From positions 62,001 through 126,000 of the forward strand of contig NZ_MSDV01000071.1 in the NCBI RefSeq assembly GCF_001931485.1: a DNA stretch of 64,000 bases. The letters run 5' to 3'. The notes under the pieces are model-generated. The model did no database searches and was not told the origin of the DNA. It saw nothing but the letters and a program-made list of their open reading frames with translations. Below, piece by piece: positions 17,287-24,559 of this stretch (position 1 is the first letter of the stretch; each line of letters begins with the position of its first letter). This DNA is from Burkholderia sp. SRS-W-2-2016. GTDB taxonomy: Bacteria > Pseudomonadota > Gammaproteobacteria > Burkholderiales > Burkholderiaceae. Made by a program: the position numbers and the translations under genes.

Positions 17287-17591
17287 GCGGTTGCCGGGAA
17301 GCGGGGTATCGGCCGTTGTTGGCGGGAGCCCGAAGCGCGCTGCAAATACCTGCTCCGCGTGTGCGGTTGCGGACTAGCTGGGCATGCCACGCGGACATGC
17401 AAACGGAACAGACAGAGATGGCGAGTCGAACCTCACGCGCCGGAACGAGCGTGGATGAGAGACGGGTACTTCGAGGGAAATCCTTCAGGTGCGGAATGTG
17501 GATATCCGCAAGAGAGAAGGCAATGAACCTGGCGGATGGCGCCCGCTTATCGTTCAGACCTTTTGAGGGAGGTTGTACTGCCAGAACATCC
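17287..17591. other. Intergenic between leader promoter and tRNA
   Basis: About 300 bp with no ORF I can support in any frame. Open frames here have poor codon structure and cross the tRNA. No repeats or obvious regulatory sites were found. Confidence 0.4.
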
Positions 17592-17676
17592 TGGTGCCGA
17601 CGGCGAGACTCGAACTCGCACAGCTTTCGCCACTACCCCCTCAAGATAGCGTGTCTACCAATTTCACCACGTCGGC
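17592..17676 (-). tRNA. tRNA-Leu(GAG)
   Basis: The minus strand reads as a complete class II tRNA: acceptor GCCGACG/CGTCGGC, D-arm with 'GTGAAATTGGTAGAC', anticodon stem CTATC/GGTAG with loop TTGAGGG (anticodon GAG), a long variable arm typical of leucine tRNAs, T-arm GCGAG-TTCGAGT-CTCGC, discriminator A and an encoded CCA (17592-17594). It reads CUC/CUU leucine codons. Confidence 0.97.
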
Positions 17677-17769
17677 ACTGCACTTCAATTTGCGACCCGC
17701 GCTTCATTTAAAGCCTGCGAATCAAGCTCCGCCGCAAACGAAAATTGGCCTTTGATATGCACCGGAGGT

Positions 17770-17822
17770 AGGTGCGTACGGCCCTCGAGATAAGGGCCGC
17801 CAATTTCGCCACTGAGGCAGAG
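17770..17822 (-). pseudogene. Decayed 5'-half copy of tRNA-Leu
   Basis: The minus strand keeps GCC, then GTGG-C-GAAATTGG, then TATCT-C-GAGGG, each aligned with the 5' half of the intact tRNA-Leu(GAG) 100 bp away, but with a short deletion between the D-arm and the anticodon arm. The acceptor and T-arms are lost, and a GGCCCT/AGGGCC stem now surrounds the old anticodon. It could not be a working tRNA. Confidence 0.55.
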
Positions 17823-17970
17823 GGGCGCAATTGTAGCAGCTAAATTATTTTTTTGAAGCCCCTACGCGGTTTTTCTGGTGGAGTGCTGTGCAGGGCCGTT
17901 GCGACGCTAATCGGGCATTACCATCTTACGCACACGCTCACATCACGACCCACTCACCCAAGGAGCCCCC

Positions 17971-18603
17971 TTGCCCCACCCCGCTCTCCACCTCTACACC
18001 GACGCCCAATTCGCAAGCCCCTACGCGATGTCGGTATTCGTCACGCTGCACGAGAAGCAGTTGCCCTTCGAGCTCTCGACCATCGACCTCGCAAACAACG
18101 CGAACCACGCCCCCGACTACGCGGCCACTTCGCTGACCCGCCGCGTGCCGACGCTGATCCACGACGGCTTCGCGTTATCCGAATCGTCGGCTATCACCGA
18201 GTACCTCGACGAGACGTTTCCCGACACCCCGGTCTATCCGCAAGACCGGCACCTTCGTGCGCGAGCGCGCCAGGTCCAGGCGTGGCTGCGCAGCGACCTG
18301 CTGCCGATCCGCCAGGAGCGTTCCACTGAAGTCGTGTTTTACGGTTCGCACCACGCGCCGCTGTCCGCCATCGCGCACGCCGCCGCGCAAAAACTCTTCG
18401 CCGCCGCCGACGCATTGTTACCCGCCGATTCGCTGAATCTTTTCGGCGCATGGTGCATTGCCGATACCGATCTGGCATTGATGCTGAATCGCCTCGTACT
18501 GAATGGCGATGCAGTGCCGCAAAGGCTAAAAGACTATGCCGCTCATCAATGGCAGCGGCCTACCGTGCAAAAGTGGCTTGAACTCGCGCGCCCGCCTCTT
18601 TAA
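17971..18603 (+). CDS. yfcF: Glutathione S-transferase, YfcF type
   Basis: 210 residues. The start is a TTG (17971-17973) chosen because a perfect AAGGAG lies six bases upstream and the N-terminus then matches YfcF. The thioredoxin-like N-domain has 'ASPYAMSVFVTLHEKQLPFE' with the glutathione-site Ser, the cis-Pro in 'TRRVPTLIHDG' and 'LSESSAITEYLDETFP'. The helical C-domain includes 'RARARQVQAWLRSDLLPIRQER' and 'FGAWCIADTDLALMLNRLVL', nearly identical in pattern to E. coli YfcF. It is a cytosolic GST with likely disulfide-bond reductase/peroxidase activity. It is a single-gene unit. Confidence 0.9.
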   Translation: MPHPALHLYTDAQFASPYAMSVFVTLHEKQLPFELSTIDLANNANHAPDYAATSLTRRVPTLIHDGFALSESSAITEYLDETFPDTPVYPQDRHLRARARQVQAWLRSDLLPIRQERSTEVVFYGSHHAPLSAIAHAAAQKLFAAADALLPADSLNLFGAWCIADTDLALMLNRLVLNGDAVPQRLKDYAAHQWQRPTVQKWLELARPPL

Positions 18604-18645
18604 GTGACTTGACGGACGCAATAGCGAAGCGGTGAAAGAAATGAC

Positions 18646-18673
18646 TAAAAAACCGGTACTGCGTCCACCGGTT
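18646..18673 (-). terminator. Terminator overlapping the stop of the 50-aa gene
   Basis: AACCGG...CCGGTT stem followed on the minus strand by a run of Ts. The stem includes bases of the small gene's TAA codon. It may also stop yfcF transcripts on the other strand. Confidence 0.6.
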
Positions 18674-18824
18674 ATTTCCCCTTGCCGTTCCCGCCATTGA
18701 GATTGGCCCGGTTGCGCGCCCGCTCCCTTTGCTGGCGCGCCCGGACGATGCTGACGACGATCAGCACGATCGCCAGCAACGTCAATTCGATCATTGCCGG
18801 AATCTGAATTGGATCGTGAAACAT
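18672..18824 (-). CDS. 50-residue single-pass membrane protein
   Basis: A short ORF missed by usual length cut-offs: 'MFHDPIQIPAMIELT', then one transmembrane segment 'LLAIVLIVVSIV', then a very basic tail 'RARQQRERARNRANLNGG'. The ATG (18822-18824) has a strong GGAGGT Shine-Dalgarno six bases upstream, and a terminator follows immediately. These two signals make it a credible gene. The topology should be N-out/C-in by the positive-inside rule. The family and function are unknown. Confidence 0.65.
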   Translation of the reverse strand: MFHDPIQIPAMIELTLLAIVLIVVSIVRARQQRERARNRANLNGGNGKGK

Positions 18825-19144
18825 CGAAGACCTCCGTCAGAGAATTCGACCATCTTACTCCCGGCCGATTAGTCCGAAGTATTGCGCCGCACCATCGTAC
18901 TTATCCGCTTAAACCATCTCGATCCGGCTTTCAATAGTGAAGGCTTTTCGTGACAATTTTCTCCTCATTTGTCAAATCAGCGGCCATTCAACCCATATAG
19001 CTGTCCCCAAGCAGTTTATTTGCGCTACAGTAGGCGAGCGTTCGTTTAAATCGTCAGCTATCCCGACAATTCCCCAGGCGCCTCTTCCCGCTCTTTATCG
19101 CCAGTACTGAAGAAAAACCTGGGTAAAGCTAAAGATATCGCGCC
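18825..19144. other. Intergenic upstream of the oxidase island
   Basis: 320 bp holding the presumed ctaG promoter (plus strand). An inverted repeat TGACAA-N12-TTGTCA (18951-18974) is a possible regulator site. No ORF is supported. Confidence 0.4.
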
Positions 19145-19870
19145 ATGCCATCTTTTGCGGTCGCCTATTGCGGTCCCGCGGCTGTCCCGGACAGCCTGTG
19201 GTTACGCTGGAACTTGGACCCGTGGTTGCTCGCGGCGCTGGCGGCCATCGCCTTCGTGCTGGTGAGCGGCCGCGCCGCCAATTCGAGAGCCGGGTGGGCG
19301 GCTCTCGCGCTGATGGCGATCGTGTTCGTGTCGCCGCTGTGCGCGCTGTCGTCGGCGCTGTTTTCCGCGCGCGTCACCCATCACATCATTCTGATCGCCG
19401 CGGTCGCACCGCTCCTCGCGCTCGCGTTTCCTCTGCCGCGTCTGAGCTATCCGCCACTCGTTCCGGTGGTCGCCGCGCACGCGGTCATCGTCTGGCTCTG
19501 GCACGCGCCGGGACCATATGCATGGGGACTGTCGAGCGTGCCCGGCTACTGGTTGATGCAGTTGTCGTTACTGGGCAGCGCATGGCTGATGTGGCGCAAC
19601 ATCTTCTCGCCGGCGCTGCCGACCGGACCCGCACTGATCGCGCTCGTCACGACGATCGGCCATATGGGTCTGCTCGGCGCGCTGATCGTATTCGCGCCGG
19701 TGCCGCTCTATGTCGCGCATTTCGCGACCACCGCCGCGTGGGGACTCACGCCGCTCGCCGACCAGCAACTCGCGGGCCTGTTGATGTGGGTGCTCGCAAT
19801 GATCCCGTATCTCGCCGCCGGACTCTCGCTGGTCTGGTCGAGCCTGCGCGTCAGAGAGCCCGCGCTGTGA
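19145..19870 (+). CDS. ctaG: Cytochrome c oxidase assembly protein, CtaG/caa3 type
   Basis: 241 residues with about seven transmembrane segments. The pattern 'SALFSARVTHHIILIAAVAPLLAL' with the paired His, 'IVWLWHAPGPY' and 'GHMGLLGALIVFAP' is typical of the caa3_CtaG family, which helps insert copper or assemble the heme-copper oxidase. It is not the CtaG/Cox11 type. The start ATG at 19145 gives a plausible short N-terminus outside the first helix. Its stop TGA overlaps the GTG start of the next gene (GTGA), so the two are translationally coupled. Confidence 0.85.
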   Translation: MPSFAVAYCGPAAVPDSLWLRWNLDPWLLAALAAIAFVLVSGRAANSRAGWAALALMAIVFVSPLCALSSALFSARVTHHIILIAAVAPLLALAFPLPRLSYPPLVPVVAAHAVIVWLWHAPGPYAWGLSSVPGYWLMQLSLLGSAWLMWRNIFSPALPTGPALIALVTTIGHMGLLGALIVFAPVPLYVAHFATTAAWGLTPLADQQLAGLLMWVLAMIPYLAAGLSLVWSSLRVREPAL

Positions 19871-20379
19871 CGACGCTGCTGAAATTCATTCATCTGGCCG
19901 CGATCGCGATCTGGTCCGGCGGACTGCTCGTGTTGCCGTATCTGTTCTGGCAGCGTCGCGGACTCGCGGCCGGCAACGAACTCGACCGGCTGCATCGGAT
20001 CACGCGACTCGTGTTCGTCGAGCTGACGTCTCCCGCCGCGTTCGTCGCGATCGCCAGCGGCACCGTGCTGATCTTCCTGCAAGCGACTTTCGTGGAATGG
20101 TTCACCGCGAAGATGGTGTTCGTCGGCATCATGGCGATGCTGCATGTGCTCGCCGGCCTCGTGCTGCACGACCTGTACCTGCCCGCCGGCCGCTTCAACC
20201 GCGGCTCCGCTATTGCGTTGACGGTTGCGTATCTGGTCGTGATCGTCGCGATCATCTGGATCGTGCTGGCCAAGCCGCATATCGATTCGAACCTGTTCGC
20301 GCCGCATCTGTTCGAACCCGGCGGACTCGGCCGCTGGCTGCATCACTCCTTCGGCGAAACCAGAATCCCCACGCCATGA
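19867..20379 (+). CDS. CopD-like four-helix membrane protein
   Basis: 170 residues from a GTG (19867-19869) that overlaps the ctaG stop. Four hydrophobic segments are visible ('FIHLAAIAIWSGGLLVLPYLFW', 'AAFVAIASGTVLIFL', 'MVFVGIMAMLHVLAGLVLHDLY', 'ALTVAYLVVIVAIIWIVLAKP'). The His in the first segment, 'IHLAAIAIWSGG', is the conserved CopD/HemJ-like heme or copper ligand position. It is likely an inner-membrane helper of oxidase assembly, inferred from family and position. Its last 37 bp overlap the 3' end of the DUF2231 gene on the opposite strand. Confidence 0.8.
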   Translation: MTTLLKFIHLAAIAIWSGGLLVLPYLFWQRRGLAAGNELDRLHRITRLVFVELTSPAAFVAIASGTVLIFLQATFVEWFTAKMVFVGIMAMLHVLAGLVLHDLYLPAGRFNRGSAIALTVAYLVVIVAIIWIVLAKPHIDSNLFAPHLFEPGGLGRWLHHSFGETRIPTP

Positions 20380-20861
20380 TCGAATACGAGCTTGCCCCCA
20401 TGCCAGCCGGCGAAGCCCGTCATCACCGAGGCGAGCAGCGACAGCACGAGCCCGTGCGGCAAAATCTGTTCGGGGTACAGAATACGCACGCCCCAGTTCG
20501 CGCCCGCGAGCGCAACGAGTGTCATCGCGGCGACCGCGTGCGACCAGCTGGCTTCCTTCAGCCGAATGCCGCGCACCAGCAGCAATTCCGCGGTGCCGAC
20601 CACGCTCGCGCCGACTCCGCTCCAGAACGCGAAACCGGCGGCCCACACCCCGACGCGCACCCAGAACGGGTCGCCCGTCCACCAGTAGAGCACGTCGACG
20701 CCGAGCGTTGCGACCACGAACGCGATCGGGAAATGCACCATCATCACGTGAATGGGATGGCCGACCAGCGCGACGGCCGAGCCCTTGTCGAGCCGCAACA
20801 GCTCCAGCAGCACTTCGCTTTTTTCCGCCGAGCCAGTCTCGGAGTTACCCTGCTTTGCCAT
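20343..20861 (-). CDS. DUF2231 inner-membrane protein
   Basis: 172 residues. The ATG (20859-20861) with GGAGA upstream gives 'MAKQGNSETGS', and an in-frame upstream start would add 23 residues. Four hydrophobic segments follow the motif 'VGHPIHVMMVHFPIAF', the DUF2231 signature with conserved His residues that may bind heme or metal. The gene is the only minus-strand member of the oxidase island, nested between the CopD-like gene (3' ends overlap) and the subunit II gene (divergent starts 51 bp apart). The function of DUF2231 is not established. The location suggests electron-transfer or metal handling for the oxidase. Confidence 0.8.
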   Translation of the reverse strand: MAKQGNSETGSAEKSEVLLELLRLDKGSAVALVGHPIHVMMVHFPIAFVVATLGVDVLYWWTGDPFWVRVGVWAAGFAFWSGVGASVVGTAELLLVRGIRLKEASWSHAVAAMTLVALAGANWGVRILYPEQILPHGLVLSLLASVMTGFAGWHGGKLVFDHGVGILVSPKE

Positions 20862-20912
20862 GATCGCTTGTCTCCGCACCGAGTGTGTAGGGATGCCAAA
20901 CATCATAGTGGC

Positions 20913-21599
20913 TTGCGCGTGGCACTCCAAGCGGGATCGCTCGCGGCGTTGTCCGGTTGCGCGGGGCCGCTGTCGACGCTCGAGCCGTCCGGCCCCGCGG
21001 CGGCGTCGATCGCCGGGCTCTGGTGGGTGATGCTGGGCGGCTCCGCGATCCTGTTCGCGCTGGTGCTGGTGCTGTTTCTGCTGACGGTGTTCCGTCCCGG
21101 CTGGGGCTCGCGCGTTTCTCCCGCGCGCTGGATCGTGCTCGGCGGCCTCGTGCTGCCCGCGGTGATCCTGATCCCGCTGGTCTGTTACGCGCTATATGCG
21201 GGCGAGTTGCTGCTGCCGCTGCGCGCGCATGCGCCGGCGCGCGTCGAAGCGATCGCGCAGCAATGGCACTGGACTTTCCGCTATCCGGACCAAGGCAACG
21301 TCGAAACCGACAACGTGCTGCATCTGCCGGCGGGCACGCCCGTCGACATCGCGGTCACCAGTCGCGACGTAGTACACGCATTCTGGATTCCGCGCTTCGC
21401 GGGCAAGATCGATGCGGTGCCCGGCCATCACAATCTGCTGCGCATTCAGGCCGATCAGCCGGGCCAGTACTTCGGACAATGCAACGAGTTTTGCGGTATC
21501 GGTCACGCGCAAATGCGCTTCACGGTGATCGTCGATCGTCCGGAAGACTTTGCCGCCGCCGTCAGAAACGCCGCCGCCACCGGGGAGATGAAGAAATGA
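20913..21599 (+). CDS. ctaC: Heme-copper oxidase subunit II (CuA), lipoprotein type
   Basis: About 228 residues. The start is uncertain: no in-frame ATG exists, and a TTG (20913) or GTG (20919) gives a short lipoprotein signal with lipobox LSGC ('SLAALSGCAGP'). Two transmembrane helices follow, then the cupredoxin domain with 'QQWHWTFRYPDQ', 'VVHAFWIPRFAGKIDAVPG' and the complete CuA site 'GQCNEFCGIGHAQM' (two Cys, Glu, His, Met). There is no fused cytochrome c domain, so an external cytochrome c is the expected donor. Its TGA overlaps the ATG of the next gene (ATGA), giving coupled translation. Confidence 0.88.
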   Translation: MRVALQAGSLAALSGCAGPLSTLEPSGPAAASIAGLWWVMLGGSAILFALVLVLFLLTVFRPGWGSRVSPARWIVLGGLVLPAVILIPLVCYALYAGELLLPLRAHAPARVEAIAQQWHWTFRYPDQGNVETDNVLHLPAGTPVDIAVTSRDVVHAFWIPRFAGKIDAVPGHHNLLRIQADQPGQYFGQCNEFCGIGHAQMRFTVIVDRPEDFAAAVRNAAATGEMKK

Positions 21600-24133
21600 G
21601 TGTGCCCGTCGAGCCGCAATCGCAGGGCCTCAACGCACTGCGGCTGCATCGTCAGCTCGCCGCGATCTGGGCCACCGGGCCCGGCGTGCAAAAACTCGCG
21701 TCGGTCAATCACACGGTGATCGGCATGCGGATGATGATCACGTCGTTCGTGTTCTTCGCGATCGCCGGGATTCTCGGCATGCTCACCCGCGTGCAGCTCG
21801 CCACCCCGCACGCCGCCTTCATGGACGTCGAGACCTACAACCAGGTCTTTACGATGCATGGGTCGATGATGCTGTTTCTGTTCGCGATCCCGATGGTCGA
21901 AAGTTTCGCGGTGTACCTGACACCGAAAATTCTCGGCACCCGCGATTTCGCCTTTCCGCGTCTCACCGCATACGGCTACTGGTGCTATCTGTTCGGCGGC
22001 ACGATCCTGACCGTGTCCTTGATCCTGCGCAGCGCGCCCGACGGCGGCTGGTTCATGTACACGCCGCTGAGTTCGAACGTCTACACACCGGGCCTGAACG
22101 CCGACGTGTGGCTGCTCGGCATCACCTTCGTCGAGATTTCGGCGCTGTCGCTCGCGATGGAAATCGTCGTGTCGATCCTGAAGATGCGCGCGCCGGGCAT
22201 GTCGCTCGACCGCATGCCGATCTTCGCGTGGTACATCCTCGTGACCGCGATGATGATGATCGTCGCGTTCCCGCCGCTGATTCTCGGCTCGATCCTGCTC
22301 GAAGTGGAACGCGCGTTCAACCTGCCGTTCTTCGACCCGACGCGCGGCGGCGATCCATTGCTGTGGCAGCATCTGTTCTGGCTGTTCGGCCATCCGGACG
22401 TGTACATCATCTTCCTGCCGATGGCCGGCGTGCTGTCCACGATGATCCCGGTGTTCGCGCGCCGCCGCCTGATCGGCTATCGCGCGATCGTCGTCGCAAT
22501 CATCGCGCTCGCGTTTCTGAGCTTCGGCATCTGGGTGCACCACATGTTCACGGTGGGCATTCCGCATCTCGCACTCGCGTTCTTCTCGGCCGGCTCGGCG
22601 ATCGTCGCGGTGCCGACCGCGATCCAGTTTTTCGCATGGCTGGCTACGCTCTCGCACGGCCGGCCGCGCTGGGACGTGCCGATGCTGTACATCTTCGGCT
22701 TCTTCTTCGTATTCACGTGCGGCGGCCTGACCGGCGTGATGCTCGCAATGGTGCCGTTCGACTGGCAGGCGCACGACACCTACTTCGTCGTCGCGCACAT
22801 GCACTACGTGGTGGCCGGCGCGCTCGCGTTTCCGATGCTCGCGGCGTTCTATTACTGGCTACCGCTGCTGACCGGACGCTCGGCCGTGCACAAGCTGTCG
22901 GTGCCGGCGTTCTGGCTGGTGTTCATCGGCTTCAACATGACGTTTTTCATGATGCACCTGACCGGCCTACTCGGCATGCCGCGCCGGGTGTTCACCTATA
23001 GCGGCGACGAAGGCTGGAACTGGCTCAATCTGCTGTCGTCGGTGGGCAGTTTCGTGATGACGATCGGCTTCGCGCTGGTCGTGATCGACATCATCGTGCA
23101 GGTGCGTTTCGGGCAGCGCGTGCGGCGCAATCCGTGGGACTCCACCACGCTCGAATGGGCAATGCCGATTCCGCCGACACCGTACGCGTTCGCGTCGATC
23201 CCGCGCGTCGATACGGAGACCGAAGCAATCGCGCCGGGCCAGCTTGCTCCGAAACTCGCACGCGGCGAAGGCTATCTCGGCTTCACCCGCAACGGCTGGC
23301 AGGAAGCGCTCGGCGTGCATATGACCTCGGGCGAGCCGGATCAACTGATCGTCTTGCCCAAGCCCACCTATCTGCCGCTCGTCACCGCGATCGTCACCTG
23401 TGCGGCGGTGCTGTCGATGCTGTTCAAGTTCTATCTGCTATCGGCCGCGTTCGCGTTCGTCACTTTCGGTCTGTTCATTTATGCGGGGCAAAATGCGGGA
23501 CTTGCGCGCGACTACGGCGCACTGCCGGTCGGCCGCGGCGTCAGCGTGCCGCCGCATACCGAAGTGGCCGGCTCGCCGTCGTGGCTGTCGCTGATCTGCG
23601 CGCTGGTCGCGAACGGCACGCTATTCACGTCGCTGATCTTCGGCACCTTCTATCTGTGGATCGCCGCGCCGAACTGGCCGGCCGCAACCACGCCGCAGCC
23701 GAGCAAGCTGCTCGCGCTGGTCGCCGTGATCGCGCTGGCGGTGGCCGCGATCACGACGCGTGCTTCACTGCGGGCCGCGGCGGCCGAACGCAAACCGTAC
23801 GGCACGCTCGGGCTCACCGCGCTCGCGCTGATCGCCGCGCTGGCAGCGGCCGTGATGTTGATCGCCGGCGTCACGCCGAATCCGCGCGAACACGCACTCG
23901 GTGCAACCGCCGCCGCGTTGCTGACCTATATCGCGATTCATGCGGGCGCCGGGCTGCTATTCGTGATCAGCAACATGCTGCGTCTGAACGCGGGCTTCAT
24001 TTCCGCGCGCCGCCTGACCGACCTGCGCCTCACGCGCCTGTGGACCGACTACACGCTGGCGACCGGCATCATCGCGCTCGGCCTCGTGCTCGCGCTGCCC
24101 AGCCTCGTCGCGATGCTCGGAGCAAAGCCATGA
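21596..24133 (+). CDS. ctaD: Fused heme-copper oxidase subunit I + III
   Basis: 845 residues. Residues 1-~560 form subunit I with the heme/CuB ligands in place: His88 (MHGSMM), His266 and Tyr270 in GHPDVY (265-270), His315/316 (HHMF), His401 and His403 (AHMHYV). Residues ~650-845 are a subunit III-like helical domain, as in caa3 I/III fusions. Two proton-path residues differ from standard A-type enzymes. The Glu of GHPEVY is Asp268, and the K-channel Lys of 'PTGIK' is Gln344 ('VPTAIQFF'). The D-channel entry Asp117 ('TRDFAFPRL') remains, but the following Asn pair is Thr-Ala. O2 reduction is likely, and NO reduction cannot be excluded. Starts by ATGA overlap with ctaC. Confidence 0.92.
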   Translation: MSVPVEPQSQGLNALRLHRQLAAIWATGPGVQKLASVNHTVIGMRMMITSFVFFAIAGILGMLTRVQLATPHAAFMDVETYNQVFTMHGSMMLFLFAIPMVESFAVYLTPKILGTRDFAFPRLTAYGYWCYLFGGTILTVSLILRSAPDGGWFMYTPLSSNVYTPGLNADVWLLGITFVEISALSLAMEIVVSILKMRAPGMSLDRMPIFAWYILVTAMMMIVAFPPLILGSILLEVERAFNLPFFDPTRGGDPLLWQHLFWLFGHPDVYIIFLPMAGVLSTMIPVFARRRLIGYRAIVVAIIALAFLSFGIWVHHMFTVGIPHLALAFFSAGSAIVAVPTAIQFFAWLATLSHGRPRWDVPMLYIFGFFFVFTCGGLTGVMLAMVPFDWQAHDTYFVVAHMHYVVAGALAFPMLAAFYYWLPLLTGRSAVHKLSVPAFWLVFIGFNMTFFMMHLTGLLGMPRRVFTYSGDEGWNWLNLLSSVGSFVMTIGFALVVIDIIVQVRFGQRVRRNPWDSTTLEWAMPIPPTPYAFASIPRVDTETEAIAPGQLAPKLARGEGYLGFTRNGWQEALGVHMTSGEPDQLIVLPKPTYLPLVTAIVTCAAVLSMLFKFYLLSAAFAFVTFGLFIYAGQNAGLARDYGALPVGRGVSVPPHTEVAGSPSWLSLICALVANGTLFTSLIFGTFYLWIAAPNWPAATTPQPSKLLALVAVIALAVAAITTRASLRAAAAERKPYGTLGLTALALIAALAAAVMLIAGVTPNPREHALGATAAALLTYIAIHAGAGLLFVISNMLRLNAGFISARRLTDLRLTRLWTDYTLATGIIALGLVLALPSLVAMLGAKP

Positions 24134-24465
24134 ACGCGCGGCCGCTTTCGCCGCGGCGTTTGTGGTGGCTCGCCGTCGGCTTCACGATCTGGTGCGTCGC
24201 GTTCGTGGTGCTCTACGCGCTGCACGCGATCGGCTGCGCGTTCGCATGGCCGAGCGGACCGCTGCGCGCGAGTCTGGCGATCATCCTGCTGCTGCATCTG
24301 CTCGCAATCGGCTGGCTGTGGCGCTATCGCGCGGCCACGCGCGACCCCGGACCGGAGCGCATCAGCTCGTTCATGCATACCGTCGTCGTCTGGACGCTGA
24401 TCGCGGCGCTGGTCGCGACCGTCCTCACCTTCGGCCCCGCGCTGCTGCTCACCACCTGTGTGTAG
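24130..24465 (+). CDS. Small membrane protein of the oxidase operon
   Basis: 111 residues, ATG overlapping the subunit I/III stop (ATGA). Three hydrophobic segments ('LWWLAVGFTIWCVAFVVLYAL', 'SLAIILLLHLLAIGWLW', 'VVVWTLIAALVATVLTFGPALL') and no recognised family. Its position and tight coupling suggest a small subunit or assembly partner of the oxidase, comparable to a subunit IV. That is inference from context. Confidence 0.75.
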   Translation: MNARPLSPRRLWWLAVGFTIWCVAFVVLYALHAIGCAFAWPSGPLRASLAIILLLHLLAIGWLWRYRAATRDPGPERISSFMHTVVVWTLIAALVATVLTFGPALLLTTCV

Positions 24466-24559
24466 GCGTCCTCGCGTGAGCCGGCCCACCGCTGGAGGCT
24501 CGACGCGGCCGTGATGCGCTCGCCGCTTGCGCCCCCACACCCGATACGGAGAAGCACCG

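Noticed and set aside
17223..17711. A 162-codon ORF crossing the tRNA
   Set aside because: Runs through the tRNA-Leu gene and lacks coding character.
20097..20918. Long N-terminal extension of subunit II
   Set aside because: The extension overlaps the CopD-like and DUF2231 genes. The lipobox places the true start near 20913-20919.
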